Shown: in pieces, positions 23,260 to 32,465 of the stretch
Layout: each line of letters begins with the position of its first letter
Numbering within the stretch: the stretch's first letter is position 1
Program-made: the position numbers and the translations under genes
Notes under the pieces: generated by a model
The model's input: only the letters and a program-made list of their open reading frames with translations
The model's database searches: none
Told to the model about the DNA's origin: nothing
DNA from: Zychaea mexicana
Lineage: Eukaryota > Mucoromycota > Mucoromycetes > Mucorales > Lichtheimiaceae
DNA length: 50,312 nt
Direction: 5' to 3'
Assembly (NCBI RefSeq): GCF_025766255.1
Contig: NW_026516868.1
Span: 1-50,312 of the forward strand

Positions 23260-24300
23260 AATAATTTTCATAAAATTAAATTATGTATGTCTTAGCATGT
23301 ATATATTTAAAAATTTTAAAAAAATAAAAATTAATTTTTTTTATTATATAAAAATAACACTTCATAATATTAAACATGAACAACACAATCACATTCAACA
23401 ATGACAAAATCGTTCTTGATACTAATAAATTAAGTATATTTTTAAATAATAATAGTATAAACATTAAAGAATTTGCTGAAGAAACAATTTATGACAAATA
23501 TGATATAAATTATAATATTAAAAAGAATAAATTATTAATAAAACGTAAAGCATCAAAAAAACAAAAAGACTCATCTAAAAATAATTTAAGTAAAGCGAAT
23601 AATGAAAGAGATATTATTTCCATTAGAAAAAGTAAAGAGAAAACATTAAAGGAAAATATAAAACTAAAGGAAAAATCACATAAATATGAGAATTACTATG
23701 AAAACCCCGATACATTACCTCCAAAAGAAATAGTTACCGAAAATTTCAAATTCTCAGCAATTTGAAATTCCTCATATTTCAAATACACAGACAAAAGAAA
23801 TATATGCTGAAAATTCAAATTCTCAGCAATCCTCAAATCCTCATATTTCCGAAGCAATGTTAGAAAACACCTCTGGTGCAGATGCCTCAGAGGGTGATTC
23901 TGATAACGATGAATGTGAATCAGGTGAGGGTGAATATATGTGTATGATTGCATGTAAGCCCTGTATGGATAAATTAAATGATACTTATGATTGTAGTTTT
24001 ATTGATGAACTTATTTTAAAACTTGAAAAGGAAAAATATAAGTATAAAAGGTTTTTCAATTCATACTTTAGATATTATATTGATTTAATAAAAGCAAAAG
24101 AAACAAATAGGGATGATATTATGCAAATGTATCAAGAGCAAATGCAGAAGTTAATCATTGAATATAGTCAGATATATACACATGAAAATGAAAGTGAAGA
24201 TGAATATAGTGATGATGAATATAGTGATGATTCTGATTTAACTTGTATCGGCCATTAATGGCTATACCGTTTAAGACAGGCTTATTAACTATAACAAAAT
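23260..24300. mobile_element. AT-rich foreign-looking block 1
   Basis: A block far richer in A/T than its surroundings, filled by one Lys/Asn-rich reading frame (23376-24258, broken once). On its right it adjoins the truncated 3' end of a Harbinger transposase gene, so it probably inserted there or removed that end. I could not find convincing terminal repeats. Calling it mobile rests on the composition jump and the truncated neighbour. Confidence 0.4.
23376..24258 (+). pseudogene. Lys/Asn-rich protein gene, broken by one extra base
   Basis: ATG at 23376 opens a frame that runs to TGA at 23765; a second frame continues to TAA at 24258. The junction lies in an imperfect direct repeat of about 57 bp (about 23724-23781 and 23782-23838). 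Copy 1 has GAAAATTTCAAATTCTC where copy 2 has GAAAATTCAAATTCTC. The extra T at 23744-23746 accounts for the frameshift, and without it the frame would be about 294 codons. The N-terminal half is basic (KRKASKKQKDSS). The C-terminal half has CKPC, a predicted coiled coil (ELILKLEKEKYKYKRFF) and a very acidic tail (ESEDEYSDDEYSDDSD). No family recognised. Codon use is extreme A/T, unlike the genes at 1-16 kb. Confidence 0.5.
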
Positions 24301-24394
24301 CAATAAACAACTAACAGCTAGACAAGTAATAGTAGGACACCTTAAGTGAATACAATTATATCCTTACAGCACACCATACTGTATACTTTCTTAC

Positions 24395-25131
24395 CGAGCT
24401 AAGTTTGTAATTGAACATTTCTTGTTCATCTGTCAAGCTGCTGTTGCGTGGCTTTTTAAATGGAATAATAACGTTTAGCAAACACTCAAAACCTGAGTCA
24501 CCCAGAAGGTACTCTTCAGGCTTAAAGTATTGCTCAGGATGATGGTGGAGAGCGCTGTTGCTGAAGATGCGGCTGTCATGGGTAGAGCCTGGCCAGCCGA
24601 CGTATGAATAGATGATTTGTTTCTGGCTATTGCATACCAAAATGCCAGAAATACCATACTTCTTTTTATATGAGAAGTAGCTTTGCGGCTGAATGCAAGG
24701 CTCGCTTGCAAAGGGAAAAAGAGTGCCAGCAATGATACCAATGCAATCTTCAAAAGCGGATCCACGACTTATATCACTTTTGGACAAGGACTTTTCTGCA
24801 TCGTTAGGCCATTGGATATAGGTACTTTCAAGAGCCAAGATAGCCTCAATACACCTATTTGTGTAGTTGATCACAGAGCCCTCTAAAACATATTACCTTA
24901 CATAAGTCTCACGTGTAAAGACGTATGTATACAACTAAGTTTATTATGCATAGTACCTCCAATCCTAAAGTATCTGGCAACATTCCCAATGCTTGCACTA
25001 TTTCCGTAGAAACCAAGATGGCGCAAAGCGACAAGCAGTTGCACAAATACAGGTTTTTGTGGTTTCTGGCCACTTGAAACAAAGATTGCATTCTCTTTAA
25101 TCAAATCGAGAATTAAGAAGAATGCATCTTT
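24395..25131 (-). pseudogene. PIF/Harbinger-like transposase, DDE part (3' half of a split gene)
   Basis: Exon 25131-24957 reads KDAFFLILDLIKENAIF then GQKPQKPVFVQLLVALRHLG. A GTACTA..TTTTAG intron (24956-24883) joins to EGSVINYTNRCIEAILALE. The next exon has the DDE_Tnp_4 signatures: GIIAGTLFPF (first catalytic position replaced by A/G-type residues here, where D is usual), PGSTHDSRIFSNSAL (second D), YLLGDSGF, and LTDEQEMFNYKLSS. A GTAAGA donor follows (24394). The last exon, with the catalytic Glu, is absent: AT-rich block 1 begins within about 100 bp. The 5' exon lies beyond the insertion, at 26687-26356. The gene is certainly non-functional. Confidence 0.75.
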
Positions 25132-25425
25132 GTGGGTACTTCATTACCTTAATGTTTACAAAAATATAATTATTTTTAATAAAAATAATTATTTTTTTGT
25201 ATCTAAATTAAATGTTTTCTTTTTTATCATTTAATATTAGAAAAATAAATGTATTATTGTGTTATTTATATCATAAAAAAAATCAAATACTGTACCCATA
25301 TTGATTATAAAAATAAAAAATTATTAAACTTTAATTATAAAAATATTATCACTCCTCTTCTTCTTCTCTCTTCAAGTCTTTGTCGAAGACAAACCCTGGG
25401 AACGGAGTGTGCAACGAAGTGACCT

Positions 25426-25545
25426 AAAAAATACCTACTGGTATTTTTTCTAAATAAATTAATAATAGAAATATGTATTTTATTTAATGTAAAAATAAAT
25501 AAATTTATTTAGAAAAATACCAGTAGGTATTTTCCAATACAATTA
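25426..25545. repeat. Long inverted repeat (stem-loop)
   Basis: AAAAAATACCTACTGGTATT..TCTAAATAAATT at about 25426-25462 is mirrored by AATTTATTTAGA..AATACCAGTAGGTATTTT at about 25501-25535. The stem is more than 30 bp with a loop of about 38 bp, and each arm also contains the small hairpin AAATACC/GGTATTT. Confidence 0.8.
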
Positions 25546-25558
25546 ATATTAAAGAAAG

Positions 25559-25614
25559 ATGAGCTTCGCTCATTGAAAAAACTTCGTTTTTTTGTTTCGC
25601 CATAGGCGAGACTA
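25559..25614. repeat. Three consecutive small hairpins
   Basis: GAGCTTCGCTC, AAAAAACTTCGTTTTTT and TCGCCATAGGCGA follow one another within about 55 bp, the first two with TTC loops. Such dense hairpins occur in fungal mitochondrial double-hairpin elements and in intergenic regions of some large DNA viruses. Here they lie 3' of the minus-strand ORF and could act as transcript ends. Confidence 0.75.
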
Positions 25615-25639
25615 GAAGGGAGGGAGGAGAGAGAGAAAT

Positions 25640-26098
25640 TTATAAGATATTAGAAAATAAAAGGGTTGATGGATTTCCTAAATAAATTTTTTTAACTTTT
25701 TTAACTTTTTTTTGATTCTTTTTGATTCTTTTCTTATTTTTTATAATTTTTATAATTTTTATAATTTTTTTCTTCCGAACATGTTTTTTTGAATGAGTAC
25801 AACAACAATAATCAGGTTTATTATCTAGAAGATTGGTTCTAATTTTTCGACAACACATATAACCTGCTTTCTTTCCTCTATTATGTATATATGTGCATAT
25901 ATTAGGTGATGTATTTTCATCCCAAAATTTTTTTGAATTTATTTCTATTATCTTTTCTTTTATTATTTCCTTCATTATTTTTTCTTTTTTTTCTTTTGTA
26001 TCACCTAAAATTTCATCTTCAAAATATTTTTCAGTAACCTGTTTCATAATATTTTTAATAGATTTTTCCATAGAGTTTTTGCTTATAAGGATTTCCAT
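25640..26098 (-). CDS. Small Lys-rich protein with Cys/His motif, virus-like
   Basis: ATG at 26098, stop 25640, 152 residues. The N-terminal half is helical and Glu/Lys-rich. A central motif, CTYIHNRGKKAGYMCC followed by DYCCCTHSKKH, has the spacing C-x7-G-x3-G-x2-C..C-x2-H. I associate this with short zinc-binding modules common in Mimiviridae-like and other large DNA viruses. The C-terminal tail is Lys/Ile-rich. AAAATTGA, the early promoter word known from mimiviruses, lies on the minus strand at 26161-26154, 56 bp before the ATG. The base composition matches block 1. The viral link is tentative; a fungal mobile element with a captured domain is equally possible. Confidence 0.5.
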   Translation of the reverse strand: MEILISKNSMEKSIKNIMKQVTEKYFEDEILGDTKEKKEKIMKEIIKEKIIEINSKKFWDENTSPNICTYIHNRGKKAGYMCCRKIRTNLLDNKPDYCCCTHSKKHVRKKKIIKIIKIIKNKKRIKKNQKKVKKVKKIYLGNPSTLLFSNIL

Positions 26099-26355
26099 AT
26101 TGAGAATAAATATATTGAATTAAGCAATAATTTATTTTCTTTTTTAAAAAAATTCAATTTTATAAAAAAAAGTAATTGAGTTTAAAAGTTAAATATTAGT
26201 AAATACTAATAGTGATAACTCTGCAACATTATTACATTTAAATTATTTATATATTCTGAATTCATTATTGATAGGTTTATTTTTTATTTAAGATAAAATT
26301 TAATTTGTAACCATTTTAAATTTTTATTACCAATAGTTTTTATATAAAAACAGTT

Positions 26356-26687
26356 GGTAATGCATATGCGCCTTTAGACATCCTAACTTCTTGGATAAAT
26401 CTTTGTTCGTCCAACTCGTTGAAAAGCCAGTGGATCCTACTAGGAGCATCAGCGACTTTTTGTGCTCTATCAAGGTATCGTCGACTGCAACTTGCGTTAT
26501 ACACTTCTGTCCAAGGAATAGACAACAGTAAATTATACGATAGGAAGACATCATCTTTATCGCTATCAGAGTCGCCTGACATATCTTCATCATCGTCAAT
26601 CATAGCCATCGTACTCTCGATTTGCTGTAAGTATGCTAAAACTTCCAGGACATGTTCGTTTTGCTGTTTTTCACTGTATCTGGGCAT
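26356..26687 (-). pseudogene. PIF/Harbinger-like transposase, N-terminal exon (5' half of the split gene)
   Basis: ATG at 26687-26685. The exon encodes an N-terminal region with an acidic stretch (DDDEDMSGDSDSDKDD) and the family-typical run SRRYLDRAQKVADAPSRIHW, then LDEQRFIQEVRMSK. At that point the homology leaves the frame and resumes across the insertion at 25131. The sequence around 26760-26900 upstream may hold the original terminal region (TACCCC..GGGGTA words near 26772 and 26866), but I could not pair it with a left end. Confidence 0.65.
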
Positions 26688-26910
26688 ACTTGGGAACAAA
26701 GGTGAATATTTTGATGAAAAGAATAGAAAGAGGGGAAGTTGAATGAAAATAAAAAAAAGTTGAGTAATTGAGTACCCCAATTATTGGGTTTGAAATGAAA
26801 ACTGTATTTAGTAATGGCGAGATTTTTCATTTCATACGAAATTTTCATTTTTGTAATTGAATACCCCTAATATCTAATACTCACTTTTAGGCAATTGGGG
26901 CTGGATAAAG

Positions 26911-27720
26911 TAGCTCATTACCCGGAACTATAGAACTAAAAAGCTAGTTAAAAAACAGCTTTTATGGTTCATTTGGCAAAGGCGGTTTGCTGATGATCTA
27001 TAGAATCATTTTCTCTATATTATAAGGGAATCGTATTTCATAGATCCTAGTGATCAGCAGCTACCTTTTGAGGGTAGTACTGATGATGCTGTTAGGCTCT
27101 TAGAACCTTTCTCTGAAGTACCATTAGAAGAAGGAGATGATCTAGACCAAGAGGAGGGTAATATAGACCCCCTTAACCTTGAAGAGGAAAGAGAAGAAGC
27201 AGAAGAAGCAGAAGAAGAAGAAGAAGAAGAAGAATAAGATGACAAAGAAGAAGATCAACAGCAACAAGAACAGCAAAATAGGGCCCTTCTTAATCTGTAA
27301 AGACAAAGGGTCCTACAGTATATAGAGCGTCGGGATGAAAGGAGACAGCAGCAAGAGCAGCAACAACAACAACGACATAGACAGCAACGACGCCAGTTAC
27401 AACAGTAATCTGAGCAGCAAGAGCAAAGGCAACAGCAACAACACTTACAGATGCAGCAGCTTTTACAGCAACAACAACAGCAAATAACACAGCTGCAATC
27501 TGAATTGGGGCAAAAAGACCAATAGGTCCAATAACAGCAACAGCTCTTACAGCAGCAATAGCAGTTAATTTCTCAGCTAAATCAGCTGTATATACAACAA
27601 CATCAGCAACAAGCATAACAAGTACAACAAGTACAACAAACAAGTAATAATAATATTATTACTATTATTAGTGATGAGGATGAAAATAGTAGTAATGAGG
27701 AAGTTAATATAGAAGATTAG
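26911..27720 (+). pseudogene. Glu- then Gln-rich reading frame interrupted only by TAA/TAG
   Basis: One frame runs about 270 codons without a length change: KKLVKKQLLWFIWQRRFADD, then YIIRESYFIDPSDQQLPFEG, an acidic Glu run, a Gln-rich region (RRQQQEQQQQQRHRQQRRQL) and an Asn/Ile/acidic tail ending at TAG 27718-27720. Inside it are about eight in-frame TAA or TAG codons, no TGA and no frameshift. Most stops sit next to Gln codons (CAA/CAG). Simple C-to-T decay would explain this. A reassigned stop codon is a formal alternative. The family is unknown; a gag-like or DNA-binding transposon protein is plausible. Confidence 0.5.
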
Positions 27721-28254
27721 CCTTATTTTCCTTCCCTTCTTCACTCTTTTTCTGTACTTTTATTCCTTCCTCCTTTTCATTCTCTCTCTACTTATGCTAC
27801 CTTGCAAACCCTTTTCTATCTAATCTATTCTATATTTTACTCTTATATAAATATCACTCTATTATTTCTATCTTATATATATTTATAGTAAGAAGACTCA
27901 TCGAATATCTTATGATAATAAGATTTCTAATGAAATTAAGAAATCTATTAATCATTAAGATATTAAAATCTAAAAAAATAAATCTTATTTTTTTTTATTT
28001 TATTCGATTTGTTAAAATCGAATCTATAGTTTAATTCCTAATGCTGGGGGGGTCTGATAAAAAATCTTTGATTTTTTTGAAGAGGTCTTGACTTTGATGA
28101 AATCAATCCTAAACAACCGGTAGGTTGTTATTTAGACTTAATTGAGAATCTGAAAGATTCCAATAAGTCTCCTAACATAAAAATAAGTAACAAATTTTTT
28201 TACAAACCTGGCCTCCTTTCTAGCTGAGATAATTGCTTATATGTGCCTCTATAT
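27721..28254. other. Non-coding AT-rich stretch with small palindromes
   Basis: No gene. Several short inverted repeats are visible, such as TTCGATTTGTTAAAATCGAA near 28006 and AACAACCGGTAGGTTGTT near 28113, plus GATTTCTAATGAAATTAAGAAATC near 27927. Confidence 0.5.
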
Positions 28255-28389
28255 GTAGTTTTTTTTTCCCACACTCTAGAAACATTTAGGTAAGCCAGAA
28301 ATGAGGTTTATACTTATTAGTCGCTGAGGGATTGGAACTCTTGATCTTCTGGGTCCAAAGCTGATGCCTTAACCACTTTCGCACCTACC
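28255..28389 (-). ncRNA. tRNA-like sequence, possible SINE head
   Basis: On the minus strand, 28389-28321 reads GTGCGAAAGTGGTTAAGGC (box A-like), CAGCTTTGGACCCAGAAGATC (anticodon-arm-like, TGG) and GAGTTCCAATCCCTC (box B-like with a T-arm). The acceptor and anticodon stems pair poorly, so it is not a functional tRNA. A body of about 50 bp and an A-run (near 28268-28260) follow, which suggests a tRNA-derived SINE or a tRNA relic. Confidence 0.4.
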
Positions 28390-28915
28390 TTTCTATATAT
28401 AGTAGTCGAGGAGAAACAGTCACTTTCTGAGGTAAAGCAGTCACATGTCGAGGAAAAGCAGTTACACTGGGTAAATTGTTACAGTCACCCCCTTTCTATA
28501 TATGGTAGTTCAGGATAAACAGTCCCTTTTGAGGGAAAGCAGTCACATGTCGAGGAAAAGCAGTCACACTATGTAAATTCTTAGGGTCACCCCCTTTCTA
28601 TATATGGTAGTCGAAGATAAACAGTCACTTTTGAGGAAAAGCAGTCACAAGTTGAGGATAAGCAGTCACCATGGGAAAAATCTTACGGTAACCCCCTTTC
28701 TATATATAGTAGTCGAGGAAAAACAGTCACTTTTTAGAAAAAGCAGTCATACATAAAAAAGCAGTCACACATAAAAAAGCAGTCACACCGGGTAAATTCT
28801 TACGGTCACCCCCTTTCTATATATGGTAGTCAAGAAAAAACAGTTACTTCTGAGGAGAAGTAGTCATATGTCGAGGAAAAGCAGTCACACTGGGTAAATT
28901 CTTACGGTCACCCAG
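28389..28915 (+). repeat. Tandem array, about 105-bp units, five copies
   Basis: CTTTCTATATAT starts each unit (about 28389, 28492, 28597, 28696, 28812). Units carry two to four AGCAGTCAC words and end in GGGTAAATTCTTACGGTCAC. That last motif closely resembles GGGTATATTCTTACAGTCAC in the palindromic module at 31.45 kb, linking the array to the same element family. Confidence 0.85.
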
Positions 28916-28927
28916 ACCACTTCACGT

Positions 28928-31296
28928 ATCCCCTTATTTCACCCCGGTTGAGTTTGAAAAAATTGGAGGGTGGGTGGCTGAGGCTGGAGGAAGGAGTGGG
29001 GTTCAACAGCAGCAGCAGGGAGGGAAAGAAGCAACAACCAAAGTTTTTTTTTTTATCATCAACAACCACTATGGCAAATCAACAGCTGCGAACACACACG
29101 TATATGACTTTTTATTGTCTCCATGATGAATAGAAGAGAAAAAGAAAACAAAGCGGCGCAATCCACGGATTTAACAATAAAGGGAATCATGGTAATTGTA
29201 CTTGTTTTTAAAAAAAAGCATGTGCTCATTTGTAAGGTGTAGACCGCCGTTACTGTAAAAAGAACGATAGCCTTTCAAAGCTGCGTAAGCGATCAAGGGA
29301 AGGAAAAGGTTGTCGGTTGTGCTTGAGGTATAGTGTTAGTGGAGATATGCCCATTCAGAATTACTGCTTCTTTCTCATTTTCTCTGTATATACTTGATGC
29401 ACCATCTTACACCAATCCAACGTCAAACTTATGTGCGTAATACAACATCGTCCTCTACCTGCACAAACCATTCGTACTCACAACAAGAACGATACAACAA
29501 TCTTCTTCTCCATTACTCATACATAATTATATACAACATGACGCTGATCCGCCATTGACTTGCAAAATATACAGCCTGACGTATTCACCTTTCACTATCA
29601 TGTACGCCCATATTACACGATGACGACTATGACGCCGGTCTTTTTGTTTTAATACTTGTACGCTCAAGCACATCATCATCGTAATGACGGTCATCTCTTT
29701 CTTTGCTGTTTGTATTCACGTCAATGCGATGATAATTATATTCCCATGATGCATACACACCACCACAACTATCATCCTCCTCTGCAATTCACTATACTCC
29801 CACACACACGATGGCAACAACGATTACCTTTTTCTTTTTGCATATACCAACACGAACATTGCCGGTCTTGATGGATAAGGTAGTTATATATGCTGATGGG
29901 TGGTATGTAGGGTTTTATTATTGTTACTGTAGATGTTATGGTTGGGATGGAAAAAAATAAAAGTAAAAGATCATACATTATGTGGTCATTATGTTTCAGT
30001 TGTCTGCATAAACGGGTGTGAGATGGGATTGCATGTTTTTAAAAGTGCTTCTATAAAAACTATAGATATAGCTCTGACCGGTGATGATAATATAGCAGGG
30101 ACAAAGAAGAAAAGGCGTTTGGTGTTATGAAGGAGGAAGTTTCTTTGCTATTACAACAGCAACTTTATTTGCTGTTAATAACAACAACTATGAACAACCG
30201 ACAAGTTACTACCCTTGACGACTCGCTACGCTCTCTCTCACTCGACTGTACGTGGAGTTCTTGCACTCATTTCTAATGAAATCGTGTGCGTTCCTGCTGC
30301 TTGATGGCAGATCTTCAAGGATCGCATCTCGGAATTGTGTGGCTACAAATGGGTTCACAAACGCGAGACTGTGCATAGCACCAGACGCTCTGCCACGCAA
30401 TATCAATAATTACAATAACCATCCTTCACCACGAAACAACATCCTTCGCACTTGTATAACTCTTGTAAAACCTTCTTTGTTATCTTTCTTATATAACGGT
30501 CATCATACTTTATTTTCATCTAATCCACATCAACACAAAAGGAAAGAAACCCGTCAGTTATCCTTCCAGCTATCTACAGCTCATTTATCCATCAAGACCG
30601 TCGATGTTTGTGTTGGTATATGCAAAAAGAAAAAAGTAATTGCGTCAGGCTGTATGTTTTGCAAGCCAATGGCGGATCAGCGTCATGTTGTATATGAATG
30701 TGTTTGAGTAATGGAGAAGAAGAATGTTGCGTCATAGTTGTTGTGAGTACGAGTTGAATGTGTAAGTAGAAGACGATGTTGTATTACGCAGTAAGTTTGA
30801 CGTTGGAATGGCGCAAGATGGTACATTAAGTATAGACAGAAAAAAAAAGAGAAAAAAGCAGTAATTCTGAATGAGCATGTATCCACCAAAGCTATATCCC
30901 AAGCACAACCAACAACCTTTTCCTTCCCTTGATCGCTTACGCAGCTTTGAAAGGCTATCGTTCTTTTTACAGTAACGGCAGTCTACACCTTACAAATGAG
31001 CACATGCTTTTTTTTAAAAACAAGTACAATTACCATGATTCCCTTTATTGTTAAATCCGTGGATTGCGCCGCTTTGTTTTCTTTTTCTCTTCTATTCATC
31101 ATGGAGACAATAAAAAGTCATATACGTGTGTGTTCGCAGCTGTTGATTTGCCATGGTGGTTGTTGATGATAAAAAAAAAACTTTGGTTGTTGCTTCTTTC
31201 CCTCCCTGCTGCTGCTGTTGAACCCCACTCCTTCCTCCAGCCTCAGCCACCCACCCTCCAATTTTTTCAAACTCAACCGGGGTGAAATAAGGGGAT
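28928..31296. mobile_element. Foldback element FB1 with 655-bp inverted arms
   Basis: The arm 28928-29582 is mirrored by 30642-31296 with no length difference, starting ATCCCCTTATTTCACCCCGG. The 1059-bp core (29583-30641) also occurs, in opposite orientation, in FB2 (33363-34430). The arms are nearly identical, so the copy is recent or kept alike by gene conversion. No transposase domain is visible; the core frames are broken in this copy. Confidence 0.8.
30190..30410 (+). pseudogene. Core ORF of the foldback element, broken copy (FB1)
   Basis: Begins MNNRQVTTLDD like the intact frame in FB2 (33816-33508, minus strand). It loses the frame within about 12 codons by a small deletion (GACGACTCGCTACG against GACAACATTCGCAACG) and has a stop after SSCTHF. 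The remainder is still alignable at DNA level. Confidence 0.5.
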
Positions 31297-31314
31297 GCCT
31301 ACTTCACCAATGCA

Positions 31315-31612
31315 AAGATTTTAAAAAATTAAGTATACACATCTGCTATTGCTGTACCTGGGAAAACATTTAGCCGTCGGGGAAACCAATTACCCGTCTA
31401 TTTCCTTTTTAGGAAGTCACGTGATCTAAGCCACTTACCAAGCCATCAAGCTACCGGGTATATTCTTACAGTCACTCCTTAGGGGCTTAGTAAGTGGCGT
31501 AGATCACGTGACTTCCTAAAAAGGAAATAGATGGGTAATTGGTTTCCCCGACGGCTAAATGTTTTCCCAGGTACAGTAATAGCAGATGTGTATACTTAAT
31601 TTTTTCAAAACT
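31315..31612. repeat. Palindromic terminal module with CACGTG boxes
   Basis: About 298 bp reading AATTAAGTATACACATCTGC at one end and its complement at the other. It contains two GATCACGTGACTTCCT blocks in opposite orientation and the central word TATTCTTACAGTCACTCC. An expanded version occurs at 49615-50312. It forms the outer end of the large inverted repeat. Confidence 0.8.
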
Positions 31613-31908
31613 TTGTGTTGGTATATAGGTGGTTTTTAGTTAATCCATCCTTAAATATCTCTCCTTCTATAGGTCATAGCTCATCTATCATTAATGCTAT
31701 TGCTATAAAACTTTGTAGGCATATACAGATGATGTATATATATCTAAAAATGTTTTTACTGAAGACAGTCACATTGCTTATTTTAGACATTACATAAGAG
31801 GATGTATAAAAATCACTAAAAGTAGCTTTATTTAGGGTGGATTAAGACTTCTAGAAGGTGCAATATTGTAGCTACAGTGCTGTAAATTGCAGTACATGTA
31901 TCTATCAT
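31613..31908. repeat. Left arm of the large inverted repeat, outer part
   Basis: Mirrored by 49318-49614. It contains a frame (about 31615-31830) that reads in pieces like a decayed protein (GHSSSIINAIAIKLCR, then after a shift DDVYISKNVFTEDSHIAYF), the same in both arms. The family is not recognised. Confidence 0.7.
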
Positions 31909-31954
31909 ACAGGATTTTTCATCTCCTAGCGGACGTTTGAACTTTTATTTAGGC

Positions 31955-32465
31955 AGAGTGGACATGAATGTTAATCTGAGTGGACATGAATGAAAATCGA
32001 ACTGGACATGAATGAAAATTGATCTAGACATGAATGAAAATCGATCTGGACATGAATGAAAATCGAACTGGACATGAATGAAAATCGAGCTGGACGTGAA
32101 TGAAAATCGAGCTGGACATGAATGAAAATCGAGCTGGACATGAATGAAAATCGATCTAGACATGAATAAAAATCGAGCTGGACATGAATGAAAATCGAGC
32201 TGGACATGAATAAAGATTGATCTGGACATGAATAAAGATTGATCCGGACATGAATAAAGATCGATCTGGACATGAATAAAGATTGATCTGGACATGAATA
32301 AGGATCGACCTGGACATGAATAAGGATCGACCTGGACATGAATTAAAATCAATCTGGACATGAGTAAAATCAATCTGTACGTGAATGAAAATCAATCTGG
32401 ACAAGAATAATAATCAATCCAAACACAAATAATAGACAACCTGGACATAATAACAGTCAGCCTGG
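31955..32465. repeat. 22-bp subterminal tandem array, left arm of FB2
   Basis: The unit TGGACATGAATGAAAATCGAGC and variants repeat about 22 times. As 22 is not a multiple of 3, one lap uses all three frames, which explains the overlapping open frames (IFIHVQLDFHSC and similar). Subterminal arrays of this sort are known as transposase-binding sites in foldback-type elements; that role here is inference. Confidence 0.85.

Larger units (their letters stand above)
25132..26355. mobile_element. AT-rich insertion (block 2) inside the transposase gene
   Basis: The transposase reading RMSK..DAFFLIL is interrupted precisely: the 5' part ends at about 26356 and the 3' part resumes at 25131, with CTTT present on both sides (possible 4-bp target duplication). 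The ends form imperfect inverted repeats: GTGGGTACTTCATTACC on the left against GCGCATATGCATTACC on the right, reversed. Inside is one minus-strand ORF (26098-25640), strong hairpins (25.42-25.61 kb) and little else. The length is about 1.22 kb. It is probably a non-autonomous or decayed element of foreign origin. Confidence 0.6.

Noticed and set aside
28321..28389. Functional tRNA-Pro (TGG)
   Set aside because: Anticodon and acceptor stems have several mismatches and box B is imperfect, so I keep it only as a tRNA-like relic.
28389..28915. CRISPR-like direct repeats
   Set aside because: Units are contiguous 105-bp tandem repeats with related, not unique, intervals, in a eukaryotic context with no cas genes.
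31945..32404. Overlapping open frames rich in IFIHVQLDFHSC
   Set aside because: A 22-bp tandem repeat without stops in any frame produces them; the same holds for 35379-35706.
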